From Blepharisma stoltei (taxonomy: Eukaryota; Ciliophora; Heterotrichea; Heterotrichida; Blepharismidae), in assembly GCA_914767885.1 (NCBI GenBank), contig CAJZBQ010000023.1:186001-250000 (forward strand): a stretch of 64,000 nt of DNA, in the 5' to 3' direction. The position numbers and the translations under genes are program-made. The stretch's first letter is position 1; each line of letters starts with the position of its first letter. The notes below the pieces were generated by a model, which saw only the letters and a program-made list of their open reading frames with translations, was not told the origin of the DNA and ran no database searches. This document shows positions 10,124 to 21,660 of this stretch, one piece after another.

Positions 10124-10351
10124 TTTATTTTTAATTAATTAAGAAATTCAATTGATAGTTTGCATTTTCGCATTATTGATAAAGCAAAATATATATTCAA
10201 ACTATCCTTAATTAATTCCATAAATAAATTCTTACTATTTTTAATTGATGAAAATCAATATTTAAATTTTAATCAAATTTATCTATATGTATAAATATTA
10301 AACAAATTATTTAAAGAAATAAATTATTTCTTCGTTCTATCTACAAACTCC

Positions 10352-10834
10352 TTATGACCCTCTTTTATTTTCATCAAATTTCTTTGGTATCCCAAACCTT
10401 CGATTAACTATTTCCTTTATAATCTCCTTTTGCTGATTTTTATCAATAGTCCCTGCAAAGCTTCTTCTTTTTCAATAATCAATTGATTTTTCATCTTTTT
10501 TTGGCAGAGAAGTTTCATTTTTTCTCTCCATAACATTCTGGCTCTGTTGGGCAAGAATTGGTGCACTGAACAAAAATGCAGTCTCTATGTCACTTTTTCT
10601 GTTTAAACCAGAATAGCTGGTTGATCTAGGCCGCGGAGATTCTGGGGGAGATTTTCGTGTAGAAGAGGGTTCGTTGGGAATTGTGCTAGTCAAAATGCTG
10701 TTAGTGTGGGAAAGAATGCTTATATCGTCGAAAGTGTCTGTGTCTTTGAATTTGAAGTCCAGCGCTACTAGCTGGCTGTTAGGACTTAGTTGGTAGAGGT
10801 CTTTAAATTCTGGTTTGCATTCGCAGCAGCCCAT
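10352..10834 (-). CDS. MGCC-type lipidated protein of unknown function
   Basis: About 160 residues starting MGCCECK. The Gly2 and following Cys residues suit N-myristoylation plus palmitoylation, so plasma- or ciliary-membrane anchoring is inferred. The middle is Ser/Pro-rich (SSTRKSPPESPRPRSTSYSG) and looks disordered and phosphorylatable. One TGA Trp codon (DYWKRRSFAG) joins the part before and after it. The C-terminus is basic (RRFGIPKKFDENKRGS). No catalytic domain seen. Confidence 0.75.
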
Positions 10835-11473
10835 TTGTTATATTTAATAGTGATTTAAAAATTCTCTAAATATTCTTGAATTAATGTCCTCAAATTTGTA
10901 TGGCTAATTGGATTTTAATTATTGGGTATTTTTCAATACAAGTAACTGTTGGAAGGAGAAGCTATTTTGAATTTTCATCATAATTTTAATTTCAATAATT
11001 AATTTACATATCAGATCTATTTTTAACTGATTTATTTGAGTTTAGCCATAGTCAAAACTGGATTATTTATTTGTTTAATATTTTATAAGTTTCTATATAA
11101 TAAAAATTTGTGATATTATAAGATAGGAACTTCCTTAATTTGGTGCCATATTCAAAGCAAATTATGCATGATTTAAACTTTGAAATTATATTATCTGCCT
11201 TTTCGGCATAAACTTTATATCAATAGCATTTATTTTTCTTAAAAGGAATTTTCTTGCAAGAATTTAAAAAGTATTTTGGATCATTTTTATATATTTTTCA
11301 AGGATTGTAAAATAATACCGATTTAAATGCAATTTTTAATTTATCCAAAACTGACTAAAAAACTCATAACATTATCAAAGTTCTTTTACATTATATTTTT
11401 CTAAGTTTCTGTTTTCTAATTTACTTGAAATAACCTCACCCCATTTGATTTCTTGATCAAAAAAAAACTTATA
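10835..11473. other. AT-rich intergenic region
   Basis: Separates divergent genes; no open frame or repeat recognised. Confidence 0.4.
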
Positions 11474-14400
11474 ATGAATATTATTCCTTTACTGTTTTCC
11501 TTTGCCCTTGCATCTGTTATTGAGCTTCCAATTGGCTTGATCACATCTCCATCTACTGACTCCTCGCTTACCTCAAAATTGATAACTGATCTTGAAGGAC
11601 TCGAAGTAAACATCCAAAACTCACTTTCACTGCCTTTTAAAGTGTATAGCAACTAATAAAAAAATGGAAAATTGCCATCCTATTTTTTATAAAAAAAATA
11701 AAAAAAGTCTTTAACCTTTGAGTAATTCAGATTAATTCAGAATTTTTTAAAAAAAAAATTATAAAACCCTTTTAAAGTTGTAGTCATTTGGTCTTACATT
11801 GACCTTTTGACACAAACTGATGTGACTACGTGAAGAATCCCTAAGGAATTCCTAGACAAAGATATCAAAGTTATCATCGATGCCGCTAATGATTCAATCT
11901 ACTCACAGTTTTTAACATATACAGCTATCCAAAACAACTACTTGCATATGGTTGTAGCTCGCCCGATTGACGAAATTAACGGAGAAACCCCTAGCTCTAA
12001 TACTTTATTTTTAGAAACTTGCTATGACTCCCAAGCATATGCATTTTTAGACATCATTAAAAATTTCGGGTGGTCAAACATTGGGCTGGTCTATGACCAA
12101 AGTAGCAATAATGTAATTTTGGCAAATACTTTTAAAGATAATTATAAATAATATCTTATATTGGTCGCTATTTTTATAAATATCCTTCTATTTTTAATAT
12201 AAAATAGCATTAATCCTCCTAATCTTATACAAAAATTAGCTAAAAAATCATATGATACTACAGCCATGAACATTTTAGACGAGATTGTTATCGACGCAAA
12301 CGACAAAACGTCTTCTACTGATCTCACAACAAGACTGGAAAGCACTACAAGAGACTCCGGCGCCAGAGTAATTCTAGTCTTCACCAATCCTGTCCTTGCC
12401 GCACAGCTACTCCATTCAGCTGATGAAAGTGTTATGGGAGGCTCCGGGTATGCATGGATTTTAAACAGTGACGCCATGATCGATATAGCCGAAATCGCCC
12501 AAAATTCTCACGCTGACGTCGATTCCACCACTTTTGGAGTCCTAAAAACTGGAGCTGTGGGCTTTATAGAAGAAGACGCTGATTATCATACTGAGGACAT
12601 TTTAGCTACATTTAGAGCTGCTTTGACATTGATATGTCAGGGATATGTAAAATTAGGCTTCCCGAGTGTCCCAGTATCCTCAATTTCAGGGTCAAGTCTT
12701 TGGGCTTATATGGTATCGAACCCAACAACCCCAACCTTGCCTTATCGACTGAATTTTGACTCAACTGGGGTGAAAAAGTCTTATTACGAAATTTATAATA
12801 TGGCAGATTTTCATTTGTCAAATATAGGTTATTGGAGTCAAGATACCAGAAAAATCGTGATTACAGCAGGTTCTGGAGAAATACAGTGGCCAGGGTTTTC
12901 TACGTCGGTTCCTAATGATAAAGTCCCGATTATCCAGATTGGGCTTTTATACCCTGGGCATGATTCTAATGGAAATACATATGCAGATGGCCAAACTATT
13001 CTGGTTGAGGCTGAATTTATATATAAAAAATAAAAAATAATTATCTAGTAAATACAATTTGTGCCTATATATAATAAATGGGTTCGAATTAGCAAGAAAA
13101 GAAATTAATGGGGACCATCTGCTAGGTGACTACCAAATAAACGCAGTCCTCAAAGACACTCTTATGTCCCCCAGTCTGGCAGCTGTAAATATAAAATCCC
13201 TAGAAAAAGAAAATATTTTAGGCTATATCGGCCCACTTACCTCAACAGAAGCACTTTCTTATATTACAGCCATCTCTTCTACAGCTGATCCAAAACCATT
13301 AGTTTCCTATGGTGCTACTTCTGCAAATTTAACGTCTTCTGAAACTTATTCTAGCTTTTTACGCACAATCCAACCAGATGGGCTACAAGCTGTAGCTATT
13401 GCTATGTTTATTCAACAGCAAGGCTGGAAAAAAATTTGTGTCATATATATTTAATCTTAATTATACTTATAGAAAAGTCAGAAAAACTGCCTGTTTTGCG
13501 AACTGTTTCCTGTCTGCTTGCCATTTGCGCTCCACGAACTGTGAAAGCTAACGAGGGGCTGCACTCGCTCAAATATTTGGAAGAGTTGTGCCATCGCAAG
13601 GTGCAAAAAAGGTTGCCTGCCATTGGAAATTCAAAATTTTTTATTTTCTGGCGATTCAGCAAAAAATGGAAATCCGAAGCCCAGGGTGTTATTTCTGGTT
13701 TCATGTCTATTGGCCAGCTAAAAAACTCACTTTTTACAACGTTGGGAGAGCTCTTTCCTACTCTCGGCTCTCATTCACAGTAGGAGAAAGATTGATATAG
13801 GATTGAGCAGGGTTATGTAGCTTAGCCCAACTGCTCCATCTGCATCAAAAGACCCTTACTCTATACAATGCAAAAATGGATCAATCTACGAAAGCGAAGC
13901 TGGAAGCTACTCGAATTGGAAACGGGTAGGAAATCAACAATTGATTAGGGTAAATAAAAAATTTCTTCTTACTTGATGCATATATCAGGCACCAGCCTCT
14001 TTCCTTGAGGCTTTAGCCTGTGATGTGCTAACTAAGTAATTAATATTGCGCGACAATTGGACATACCATTTAACATATGTTTCATATATACTAATGACGA
14101 TTTTGGAAATGGCGTTTATAGCAGCTTTATTACTAATGTGGAAACACTAGAAATCACTATTATTAATGATGAAGATAAAAGATCTATATCTCCAGCTGTG
14201 GATGGGGTTGTTACTGATGATACTAAAAGTGATATAGATGACGCATTGGCTAATTGTGTTAGACACCAGCTTAAAGTTATTGTTTACCTAGGCAGTGATA
14301 ATGTAGCTGCAGAAGTGGCTAAGGTCGGCTATGAGAAAGAACTCCATGGAAGTGATTATGCTTGGATCGGTGCTATGTGGATTACTGACAACCTTGTGAG

Positions 14401-17093
14401 TATAATTTCAAAAAATTATAATGACTCTGCTTCTGACATCTACGAAGTCGTTAATGGAGGAATAGGCCTTGGCTTTAGTCCAGCTTTGACTACAGGAGCT
14501 GGCCCAGAATTTGTAGCGAATTATAAGTCAAATTATTCAGTGACCTATACAACGTATGCTATGCTTGCCTATGACACTTTATACCTCTATGCGTATACTA
14601 TCCAGGGTATGATATCAAGAGGCGAGGATTTTAATAATGGAAAAGAGCTTATGGACGCTCTGAGATCAGCTGATTTCACAGGTGCAAGCGGAAAAGTCAA
14701 ATTTTCGGAAGGGACTAATGACAGAAGTGCATATGGGTATTCAGTTGTAAATGGGCAAAAAGGGAAAATCGTGACTGTAAAACTGTACGATCCACTGAAT
14801 CCTAATATGTTTACTGATGTGTCTGATACTACTATTGTGTGGGGAGGTGGGTCGAGCTCTCCTCCATCTGATGAATGGTCGTCTAATTATGATTGCCCAT
14901 TTGCTAAAAATAGGTATTACAATTTTACCTATAGAAAATATTATTTATACAAATTACTGAAAAAATATTTTTTTTTAAAAATTTATTTTGAGGATTATTA
15001 TCCTTAACATAAAAATATGGTCACTATTTCTATGGATGGGGTCATCATTGTTATCTGTATTGGTACATTCCTATTTTTCATGACATTAGGGCTGAGTATT
15101 TTTTCTTTCAGAAAATGGCGACAGGTAGAAATCCAACAAATCACTGAGCCAGTTGTGAGAAGCTGGAAAGACACATTGGTCCAGGCAACTATTTTAATCG
15201 AGTTTTTCCAATTTGTGGCTATTGCTCCAACTTTTGAGTCGCTTAAAATTGTGATAGATGCTGCCTCGAACATTTTTATGGTCGATTTCATGAAGGTCGC
15301 TAATGCAGGGAAAAGCACTTATTGGACTATGTTATCCGTTGTGTGCTCTTTATGCTATTTATGGTTTTTCCTTGTCATTTTAATTATGGCTAATGCCGAG
15401 CATTGGCTTAAACAAGTCCCATTCTGTCAAAGAACTTTAGCACTCCTCAATGCTGCTTATCTCCCATTTTTCGGTAATACAATGTTCTTGCCGTTTACTA
15501 CTCTATTATTGGATGTTTACGTATGCAAATTTTCTAGCTTCCCCCTCTGTTAGTCTAATTTTTTTTTAAAAAAATATTTATATAGAAAAAATTTTTATTT
15601 GAAATTTAAAAAAATTCTACTTCGCAAAAATTGGAAAGCAAATATTAATTTATTTTTATACTTTATGTTTTAAAACGCAATTTGTTTAAAATTAAACAGA
15701 ATTAGCTCGAGATTTCTTTATACTAATTATCACTTATATATCAAATTTTTTTTATAAAAAATTTTTGTTCTGAGGGTGGGCTTTTGGGCAAAAAATAGGG
15801 ATTTTTCTAATGGTTTTGTTAGCTCACGGAGGGGGGAGTAAATATTTTCCACTATAAAATCTAACTATTTTTCTATCAGAAAAAAAATATAGAAAAATAT
15901 TATATGTGACCATAAAGCCCAAAAACATTCTTTTGTATGGAGAGACTGCTATATGAACTGCTGGGACGATAAGCATTATCCTTACATTGCAATGTCAGCA
16001 CTCGCTATCTCTTGCTATGAGCCTATTGCTGTATTTTCACGTCCACTATGGCAGCAAGCTAAAACAGGGTTGAATCTTATGATTAAACCTTTCTTTTTAC
16101 TGTTCAAAACTTGCGTGCAGATCCTACTAATCGCAATCGGAAAGTCTTTACAAGGTACATCGCCTATAGCCCACGGTGTTGTTTTCTCTATCTTGTTTAT
16201 AGCTTTCACCTATATTACTTTTAAATTGAAGCCATTCAATTACTCTAGGTGCAATTTGTGGGAGCTTACCTCATTAATTGCTGTGTCTTATTTATATTTA
16301 TTTATAATGGATAAATGCATTAATTTAATAGAAGCTTACTCCCCCCTCGTGAGCGAACAAAATTTTGATCGCTCACGGGGGTTAATTTTTTTTTAAAATT
16401 TATATATAAATTTATAGTAAATATTTTTTTTAAAAACTTTTAATTTGTAAAAATTAGCAAAGTTTATGTTTAAAATGCAAGCTGTTTAAAATTAATCAGA
16501 AATTAACTAGAGATTTCATTATACTAATATCACATATATATCAATTTTTTTTCCATAAAACATTTTTGCTCGCTCACGGTGAGTGGGATTTTGGCCAGAA
16601 ATAGGGATTTTTTCAATGGTTTTGTTCGTTCAAGGAGGGGGAGTTAGGATTTTTATATGAAAAATAATTTTTTATTGAAAAATTCATGGGGATGGGCTGA
16701 GTATATTTTATAGCATTTTTAGCTACAATTTCTAATGCAGCAGATCCTGCCAATGTGGCTTGGTTTATTGTGCTTATGATTGGATGGGCCATTATTGGCG
16801 GCGGAGCATTTTTGATACAGAAGAAATATATGCCAAACTTACTTGTCCCACCAGGTGGAGCTAAATCTAAAAGAAAAGTCTATGATGCCCTGTCGTTGAG
16901 AAGAGGGAATGAATCAGCTTCTGTAGATATGGATAACTCAGAATTAGCATTAAAGCCTCATGACCCAAGCCCAGCTGAGCAGTCTGTGATTGAGCCTGAA
17001 AATGATAATAAAGTTGAAGAAGAGCCAAAACCTCAGGAAGAAGAAGGCGAAGAAAATCAGAATATCAATGAAAATGAAGACCACGAGTCATAA
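11474..17093 (+). CDS. Large receptor-like membrane protein with periplasmic-binding-type ectodomain
   Basis: ATG 11474 opens a signal peptide (MNIIPLLFSFALASV). Two lobes follow that resemble ligand-binding regions of ANF/LIVBP-type receptors (NGFELARKEINGDHLLGDY, GYIGPLTSTEA, GWKKICVIYTNDDFG, HGSDYAWIG, LAYDTLYLYAYTIQGM). After 15010 come several membrane segments (VIIVICIGTFLFFMTLG, LWFFLVILIMA, FTLLFIAF-type) and an acidic tail (PKPQEEEGEENQ) ending at 17091-17093. At least six IESs and two MITEs interrupt it. The join between about 16330 and 16720 could not be solved. It probably senses an amino-acid-like or other small ligand at the surface; the membrane part was not matched to a standard 7TM family. 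Confidence 0.72.
11644..11778 (+). other. IES with 11-bp direct repeat (135 bp)
   Basis: The host sequence CCTTTTAAAGT occurs at 11633-11643 and 11768-11778. Keeping one copy joins LPFK to VVVIWSYID in frame. Confidence 0.78.
12145..12252 (+). other. IES (108 bp, TA-bounded)
   Basis: Removal joins FKDN-TA to TGATACTACA, giving DNYDTTAMNILDE in frame. Confidence 0.72.
13022..13073 (+). other. IES (about 52 bp, within TATATA repeats)
   Basis: TATATATAA occurs on both sides. Removal leaving two TA units gives EFIINGFELARKE, matching the expected ectodomain motif. The exact TA pair is ambiguous. Confidence 0.65.
13448..14088 (+). other. Long IES (641 bp) containing a SINE-like core
   Basis: Bounded by CATATATA on both sides; removal gives KKICVIYTNDDFGNG, the expected ligand-domain motif. 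Inside, on the minus strand at about 13600-13710, lies the SINE core (ACACCCTGGGCTTCGGATTT, then GCCAGAAAAT and TTTTGAATTTCCAATGG). Confidence 0.78.
14934..15011 (+). other. IES (about 78 bp, TA-bounded)
   Basis: AT-rich; removal joins NRYYNFTY to the stretch before MVTISMDGV. Two right-hand TA sites (15010, 15016) both keep the frame. Confidence 0.6.
15524..15904 (+). other. IES (381 bp, TA-bounded) with nested MITE
   Basis: Removal at GTA/TGC and ATA/TGTGACC gives LLLDVYVCDHKAQKHSF in frame. A MITE of the GTGAGC-arm family lies inside, so the excised unit is larger than the MITE. Confidence 0.75.
15538..15838. mobile_element. MITE, GTGAGC-arm family, nested in an IES
   Basis: Left end CTTCCCCCTCTGTTAG (shortened inner arm), right end TTAGCTCACGGAGGGGGGAG followed by TAA. 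It contains the family block TTTTGGGCAAAAAATAGGGA. Confidence 0.78.
16339..16643. mobile_element. MITE, GTGAGC-arm family, in the receptor gene
   Basis: Flanked by TTA (16336-16338, 16644-16646). The left end reads CTCCCCCCTCGTGAGCGAAC and is followed at once by its inverted copy. Removing only the MITE leaves an in-frame TAG, so the real excised segment must be larger, ending nearer 16700. Confidence 0.85.
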
Positions 17094-17137
17094 TAAATAT
17101 TAAAATGTTTTAGAAATTATTGACTGGCTTTATAAAA

Positions 17138-17675
17138 TAATTAAATATGGCGTCTTCGTCTGGGCATGGCCTCCCGGCCATGCAGCCTCGACTCATATTT
17201 AATTATATCCGGCAAGGTTTTACCATTTCAGAGATGGACAGCAATGCTAGGTAAACAATTCTGGTTGTGTTCAGAGCCTAGCCCAAGTCTAATCTCAGGG
17301 GTGGATTTTTTCCTCGTGGGGAAGGAGGGTACGGAGTTGGAAAGGGGAAGCTCAGCAGAGTCCTTAGGACCAATTGGGGCAACTCCCTAGCGTGAAACTG
17401 GGCGTTACGTCCCAGGCTACGTGTTTTTCCTTTTTGCCGATAGCTGACCAGAAAATCCATTTTTTGGTTTTTCGGAAAAGCAACCCATGTCCAAGCAAGT
17501 AGCTCATCCATGAGTCGTCGAAGCCGGAGCACTCACCCTAGGCGCGCCCTGGTGATCGAAGCGGGTCGTCCCCAGAGACCTGTGGGCCCGATGCGGCGAA
17601 AGGCGAGCGGCAGACCTGGGCGTTGTCTACCCCGTAGTGGACGTTAAACGTTATAAATTTTATAAGATAAGATAA
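17138..17675 (+). mobile_element. SINE-like element D (538 bp)
   Basis: Perfect 16-bp target duplication GACTGGCTTTATAAAA (17122-17137, 17676-17691). The head is ATTAAATATGGCGTC, then CCGGCAAGG, GCTAGG and CCTAGCCCAAGTC, shared with elements G and I. The core GCCGATAGCTGACCAGAAAA is shared with J and I. It ends in an (ATAAG)n tail. It lies between genes. Confidence 0.92.
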
Positions 17676-17820
17676 GACTGGCTTTATAAAAATGTCTATA
17701 ATAATAATGTTGAAAGTCTTAATTTAAAGCGTGAATTTGCTTATAAATATAACTCAACTATTTATTTTTATTTTTTGTAATAATTTCTTTTGTTTCTTCA
17801 ATAGCTTTACTTTTATTTTA

Positions 17821-18372
17821 ATGGAAGATTCGGAAAGTAATGTTTCCTATTCTTCTTCCTTTTGTGAAGAAAACGGAGCTTTACAGGATGAATTTTTCGA
17901 ACTTTTACTATTAAATGAACTTATTGATACAGGATTACTTGATAATTCTGAATCAGAGTATGAATGAAATGATAGTGATACAGAAAATGTTGATACAGAT
18001 GACAAAATATTGGAGTTTTTAAGTCGTTTAGATGGAAAAATACTAGATGAAATAGATCCTATTCAGGAAACCTTCAAATATAGGAAGACTGAGGTGATCA
18101 TTGATGATAAGAAGACAATCGATAAGAAAATCCTGGACACCAGAAAAATAAAAATTAGATCAGATTCAAATTTTATCAGAAAAATAAAATTGATATCAGA
18201 ATCAAGCATTATCAGGAAAATAAAATTTAGATCAGATTCAAATTTCATCAGAAATAGAAAATTCATATCAGACTCAGAAATCGAAAAAATCGCGGATTAC
18301 GTGGGTTCAGAAAATTTTACTAAAATTTTATCCAAAGATTTTAGGAAAAGAAGAAAGTTAAAAAATTTTTAA
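17821..18372 (+). CDS. Acidic/basic repeat protein of unknown function
   Basis: Start ATG 17821 (MEDSESNVSYSSSFCEE), stop TAA 18370-18372. One TGA Trp (ESEYEWNDSD) lies inside. The N-terminal half is acidic. From about residue 100 three or four degenerate copies of a unit such as IKIRSDSNFIRK follow, alternating basic and Ser/Asp-rich. The C-terminus is basic (DFRKRRKLKNF). It looks mostly unstructured; nuclear location would be a guess. Unrecognised family. Confidence 0.65.
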
Positions 18373-18504
18373 TCGGGACATGGCCCTGAAATAAAGGCCT
18401 TTAAGTAATAAAGATTTCTCTCTCAATAGCTTTTAGGAAATAAAATTTCAGAAATTAATTTAAATATTATTTTGATAAAGAATAATAATCTAGCAAATTA
18501 CTCA

Positions 18505-19495
18505 TTAATTCGAAAGTCTGTACCTCTGCAAGGAACTTGAAATTGCTTTGAGCTCGCTTGTGATTTCCTTTTCACGGTCTCTTATGTAATTAAATTTCAG
18601 GACTTCTTCAATCTCGCTTGGGGTCCCATGAATTTTCATGCTCCCAAAGCTATTTTTTGCTCTTATTTTTGCTAATACTTCTGGTTTTAATATATCAAAC
18701 TTGGACCTTTGCAAGTCTTTTGCGTCTTCTTTTTTCTCAGGCACATTTCTCAATAAGTCTGTCAATTGCCGCTTGTACTTCTTGACCGCTTTTGCAGACT
18801 GTTTTTGTAGTGGACTTATGTTTATATTTTTTCCTTCTAACTCTGGGCTATTCGAGACTTTTCCTTTCTTTTTCACCTTTTTTATTCTATTTGTGGAAAA
18901 GCTTTTTTTAATCCAAGAAGTCGGACTATAATACTGTGCAAAAATCGGTCCAATTGAGTCGCGATTGGGCAAAACCAGTCTCATCTTTCTATTTTTATAG
19001 CCTAAGCATGGTTTTGGTATGGTCTTTTCCCCTTGTTCTGACAAGGGAGTTTTTCATCACTTATGTTGGTCAAGCCAATTCTCCAAATAATAGATCAAAT
19101 TGCTACTGGGTTCAAGCTATTTGAGGAATTTTTGAAAAAATCCCTTTTTCCTTGGGATACCTGGGGCAAAGTCATGCTAATACTATACATGAATCAGTTT
19201 CTTCTTGATAATTGTCTAATAAATTCCTGTCTTTTGTTTTCCGAAAAGTTGATTCCGAAGTAAGAAGGCGTCCTATATTATCACGCTCATATAAAAAAGG
19301 TACAAAATTTTTTTGAAATTTTGTTTCTGACAGAGTATTCGATCGCATTGTTTCTTTAAGAAGCATTGGAGGCAATTTTGCAGAAGTTTTGCTATGCTTT
19401 ATAATTCTTTCAAGCTCTTTTTGGATGCCGCGAGTAAGGCTAGGGCTGAAATTGTGGTATAATGGATTTAAATTTAGGCTTCCTTCTTTAGCCAT
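18505..19495 (-). CDS. Basic protein of unknown function, frame changes internally
   Basis: The N-terminal part runs from ATG 19495 (MAKEGSLNLNPLYHNFSPS); the C-terminal part runs to the stop at 18505 (RDREKEITSELKAISSSLQRY, helical). The frames differ across about 19100-19190. Removing 19104-19185 at TA joins DSC to SNLIYYLENWLDQHKWW and gives one frame, but this junction is not supported by homology. Many Lys/Ser/Pro; no known domain. Confidence 0.55.
19104..19185 (-). other. Tentative IES (82 bp)
   Basis: Proposed only because it reconciles the two frames of the surrounding gene at TA sites; other TA pairs also work. Confidence 0.35.
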
Positions 19496-19542
19496 TTATT
19501 TAATATAATTTTCAAAATTAAATATTTTTAAAAAAATTATAA

Positions 19543-20109
19543 CTCCCCCCCATCCTTGATCGAACGACTCGCCATCGTTCGATCAAGGATGGGGGTTAAA
19601 AAAAAATTTTCGGGAAAAAAATTTTTATATATAAAAATAAAAGAATATATAGATATGTTTTTATTTACTTTTAAATAAGAGGGTTAAGAGTATTTAATAA
19701 TTATTTTTACAGCAAAAAATTTATTTTATTTCATAAAATACCAATTTTTAATATTTTGATTTATTAGTTGCCCCTTTAAACTGTATATAAATTTTAATTT
19801 GCTCCTTATTAAATTAATTTTTTTTTTTTTAAATTTTAAAGAATCTCTATTTTTATTAGATTACTGAGTTTTTAAGCATATGTTAATGACTAAATCACTT
19901 CGGATGGTTGATTCCGCAGCTTTCTGTCGTCTCAAAGCCTCTGAAAACAACTTCATTATGCACATCTTCCCAAGCTTTTGATAAATAATATATTTTTATA
20001 TATAAAAATTTGCATGATATGAAAATCGTTCGATCAAGGATGGGGGTTCATTTCCCCAATTTTTAGGAATTTTTACAGTCAATCGTTCGATCAAGGATGG
20101 GAGGGGGAG
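19543..20109. mobile_element. Long MITE, TTGATCGAAC-arm family (567 bp)
   Basis: Both ends are CTCCCCCCCATCCTTGATCG and complement, flanked by TAA. An inverted inner copy follows each end (ATCGTTCGATCAAGGATGGG near 19575 and 20028). The layout equals that of the GTGAGC-arm MITEs although the arm sequence is unrelated. The interior is AT-rich with one GC-richer patch at about 19890-19980. Confidence 0.88.
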
Positions 20110-20159
20110 TAAGGTAAATTTGTCAAAAATATCAATATTCCTCTGAATATTAAAGAAAA

Positions 20160-21606
20160 TTATATTATTTGTCCTCTACTGCTTGAGGAGCCATAAGAAG
20201 TCATCACTCTTCTATTAAAACTTTTCGATACAGAATTTAACGAAAACATCAAGCTTGGCTGTGACCGAGAAGTTTTAATAGCCTGCGGAGATTTATGCTG
20301 TATATTGTTCCTTAATTGCAGCAAAATTCGCTTGTGAATGCCAAAACTTGATGAATTTAATTTTCCTGAAGACTCATAAAGCGAGTCCATTTCATACCTT
20401 TGAGCTACCAAAGCAAGCTTTTTCTTCCCTAAGCTGCTTGCAGAAGAAAAATTAAAAGTCCTGGTAAATAAAATAGGGGTAAGCGGCTTAGTTTTTATTT
20501 TCTTTTTATTGAAGCCTATCAGCTGGTTTCTCCCTTGTTCTTTTAGCGAAAAATTATTTTTCAAAATTTCTTTTGTGTCTTCAGGTATTAATTGTAAAAA
20601 TTCTTTTTTTAGGATATAAATAGTGGCAGTGTCTGAGCAGACCACTATTGTGTATTTATTTGGAATGCCTAATAAAGCGGACTCTTCACCAAAGCAATTG
20701 CCAGATTCTAACTTGACAAGCTCAGAATTCCCTGACGTTATATATTCAGATACTATAGCAAGCTGCCCGTTCTTAATGAAAAATAAATCATAATTATTTT
20801 CTCCTTCAGATAAAATTGTACAGCCTCGAGAGCACTCGATGCTTGTTAAAGAATAAGCAATTCTGTCTCTGTGGTATGATGATATACCATTTTATGGAAT
20901 ATTTGCCTTATATTTAATAATATTTAAATAAGCAAAAAATATTTGTATGGAGAATACTACTTGTTTTACCTTTGGGAAATATTTTTCAATGAACGTTATT
21001 TTTTCGTGAAATATGGAGTATGCTTCAGCACTGAGTAGTTCTCTATAATCTTCCGTAGACAATGTTAAAAATGTGCATTTTGTTGTACATACAAAAGTCG
21101 ATACTGAAATCTGGCCATTTTTCTTTGTAAACTCTCCTATAATACTTCCTGGCCTTACTGATTCTGAGTATACAAGCTCACCCCCAATATTTTGTTCATA
21201 GCAATTTAATTTTCCTTGTATAAGCACATAGCATTTTCTAAAAATCTCTCCTTTTCTTATCAGATATGTACCTTGTAAGACATTTTCAACTTGCAAAGAT
21301 CTAATTATTTGGTGTTTAGGGTGCTATATATAAAAAACCCAAGGGTATATCATATTAATTTTTTCCTATAAAAATACCATGAATTTTTTTTTAAATTCCT
21401 CATAAAAAAATTGCTTTTTTTAGAAAAATTTATCATTTTTTAATAAGCCAGTGTTTATGCAATTTATGATATGTTTTCATCCTATCTCCGATTCCTTCAA
21501 ATTGACATAAAACTTTAACTACATAATCAAACTCATCTTGAGACTTAGGCTGCTCTTCTATTATATTAATTGCAACGTCTATTTCTTTATCAGCACTTTT
21601 GATCAT
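20160..21606 (-). CDS. Protein with two cyclic-nucleotide-binding domains
   Basis: Start ATG 21606 (MIKSADKEIDVAINIIEE), stop at 20160. The first CNB domain carries GTYLIRKGE, YVLIQGKL and SVRPGSIIGEF; the second carries CTILSEGENN, LFFIKNGQLAIV and LESGNCFGEESALLG. The phosphate-binding cassette GE(E/F)(S)A is best kept in the second domain. Two IESs (21312-21450, 20883-20957) interrupt it; both joins are supported by frame and motif continuity (LHKHQIIRSL, FPKVKQVSSYHRDR). The C-terminus is basic and Ser-rich. It could bind cAMP or cGMP, and it lies close to a PKA-like kinase gene on the same strand, but it lacks an obvious RRxS inhibitor site. Confidence 0.85.
20883..20957 (-). other. IES (75 bp, TA-bounded)
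   Basis: Removal gives KVKQVSSYHRDRIAYSL, joining the two CNB domains. Confidence 0.72.
21312..21450 (-). other. IES with 7-bp direct repeat (139 bp)
   Basis: GTGTTTA (minus strand TAAACAC) occurs at 21312-21318 and 21451-21457; keeping one copy joins HKLHKH to QIIRSLQVEN in frame. Confidence 0.75.
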
Positions 21607-21660
21607 TTATTTCTTTTTTTAATGTAGTAGCATTCTTTAAAGATTAAATCATTACTTATA

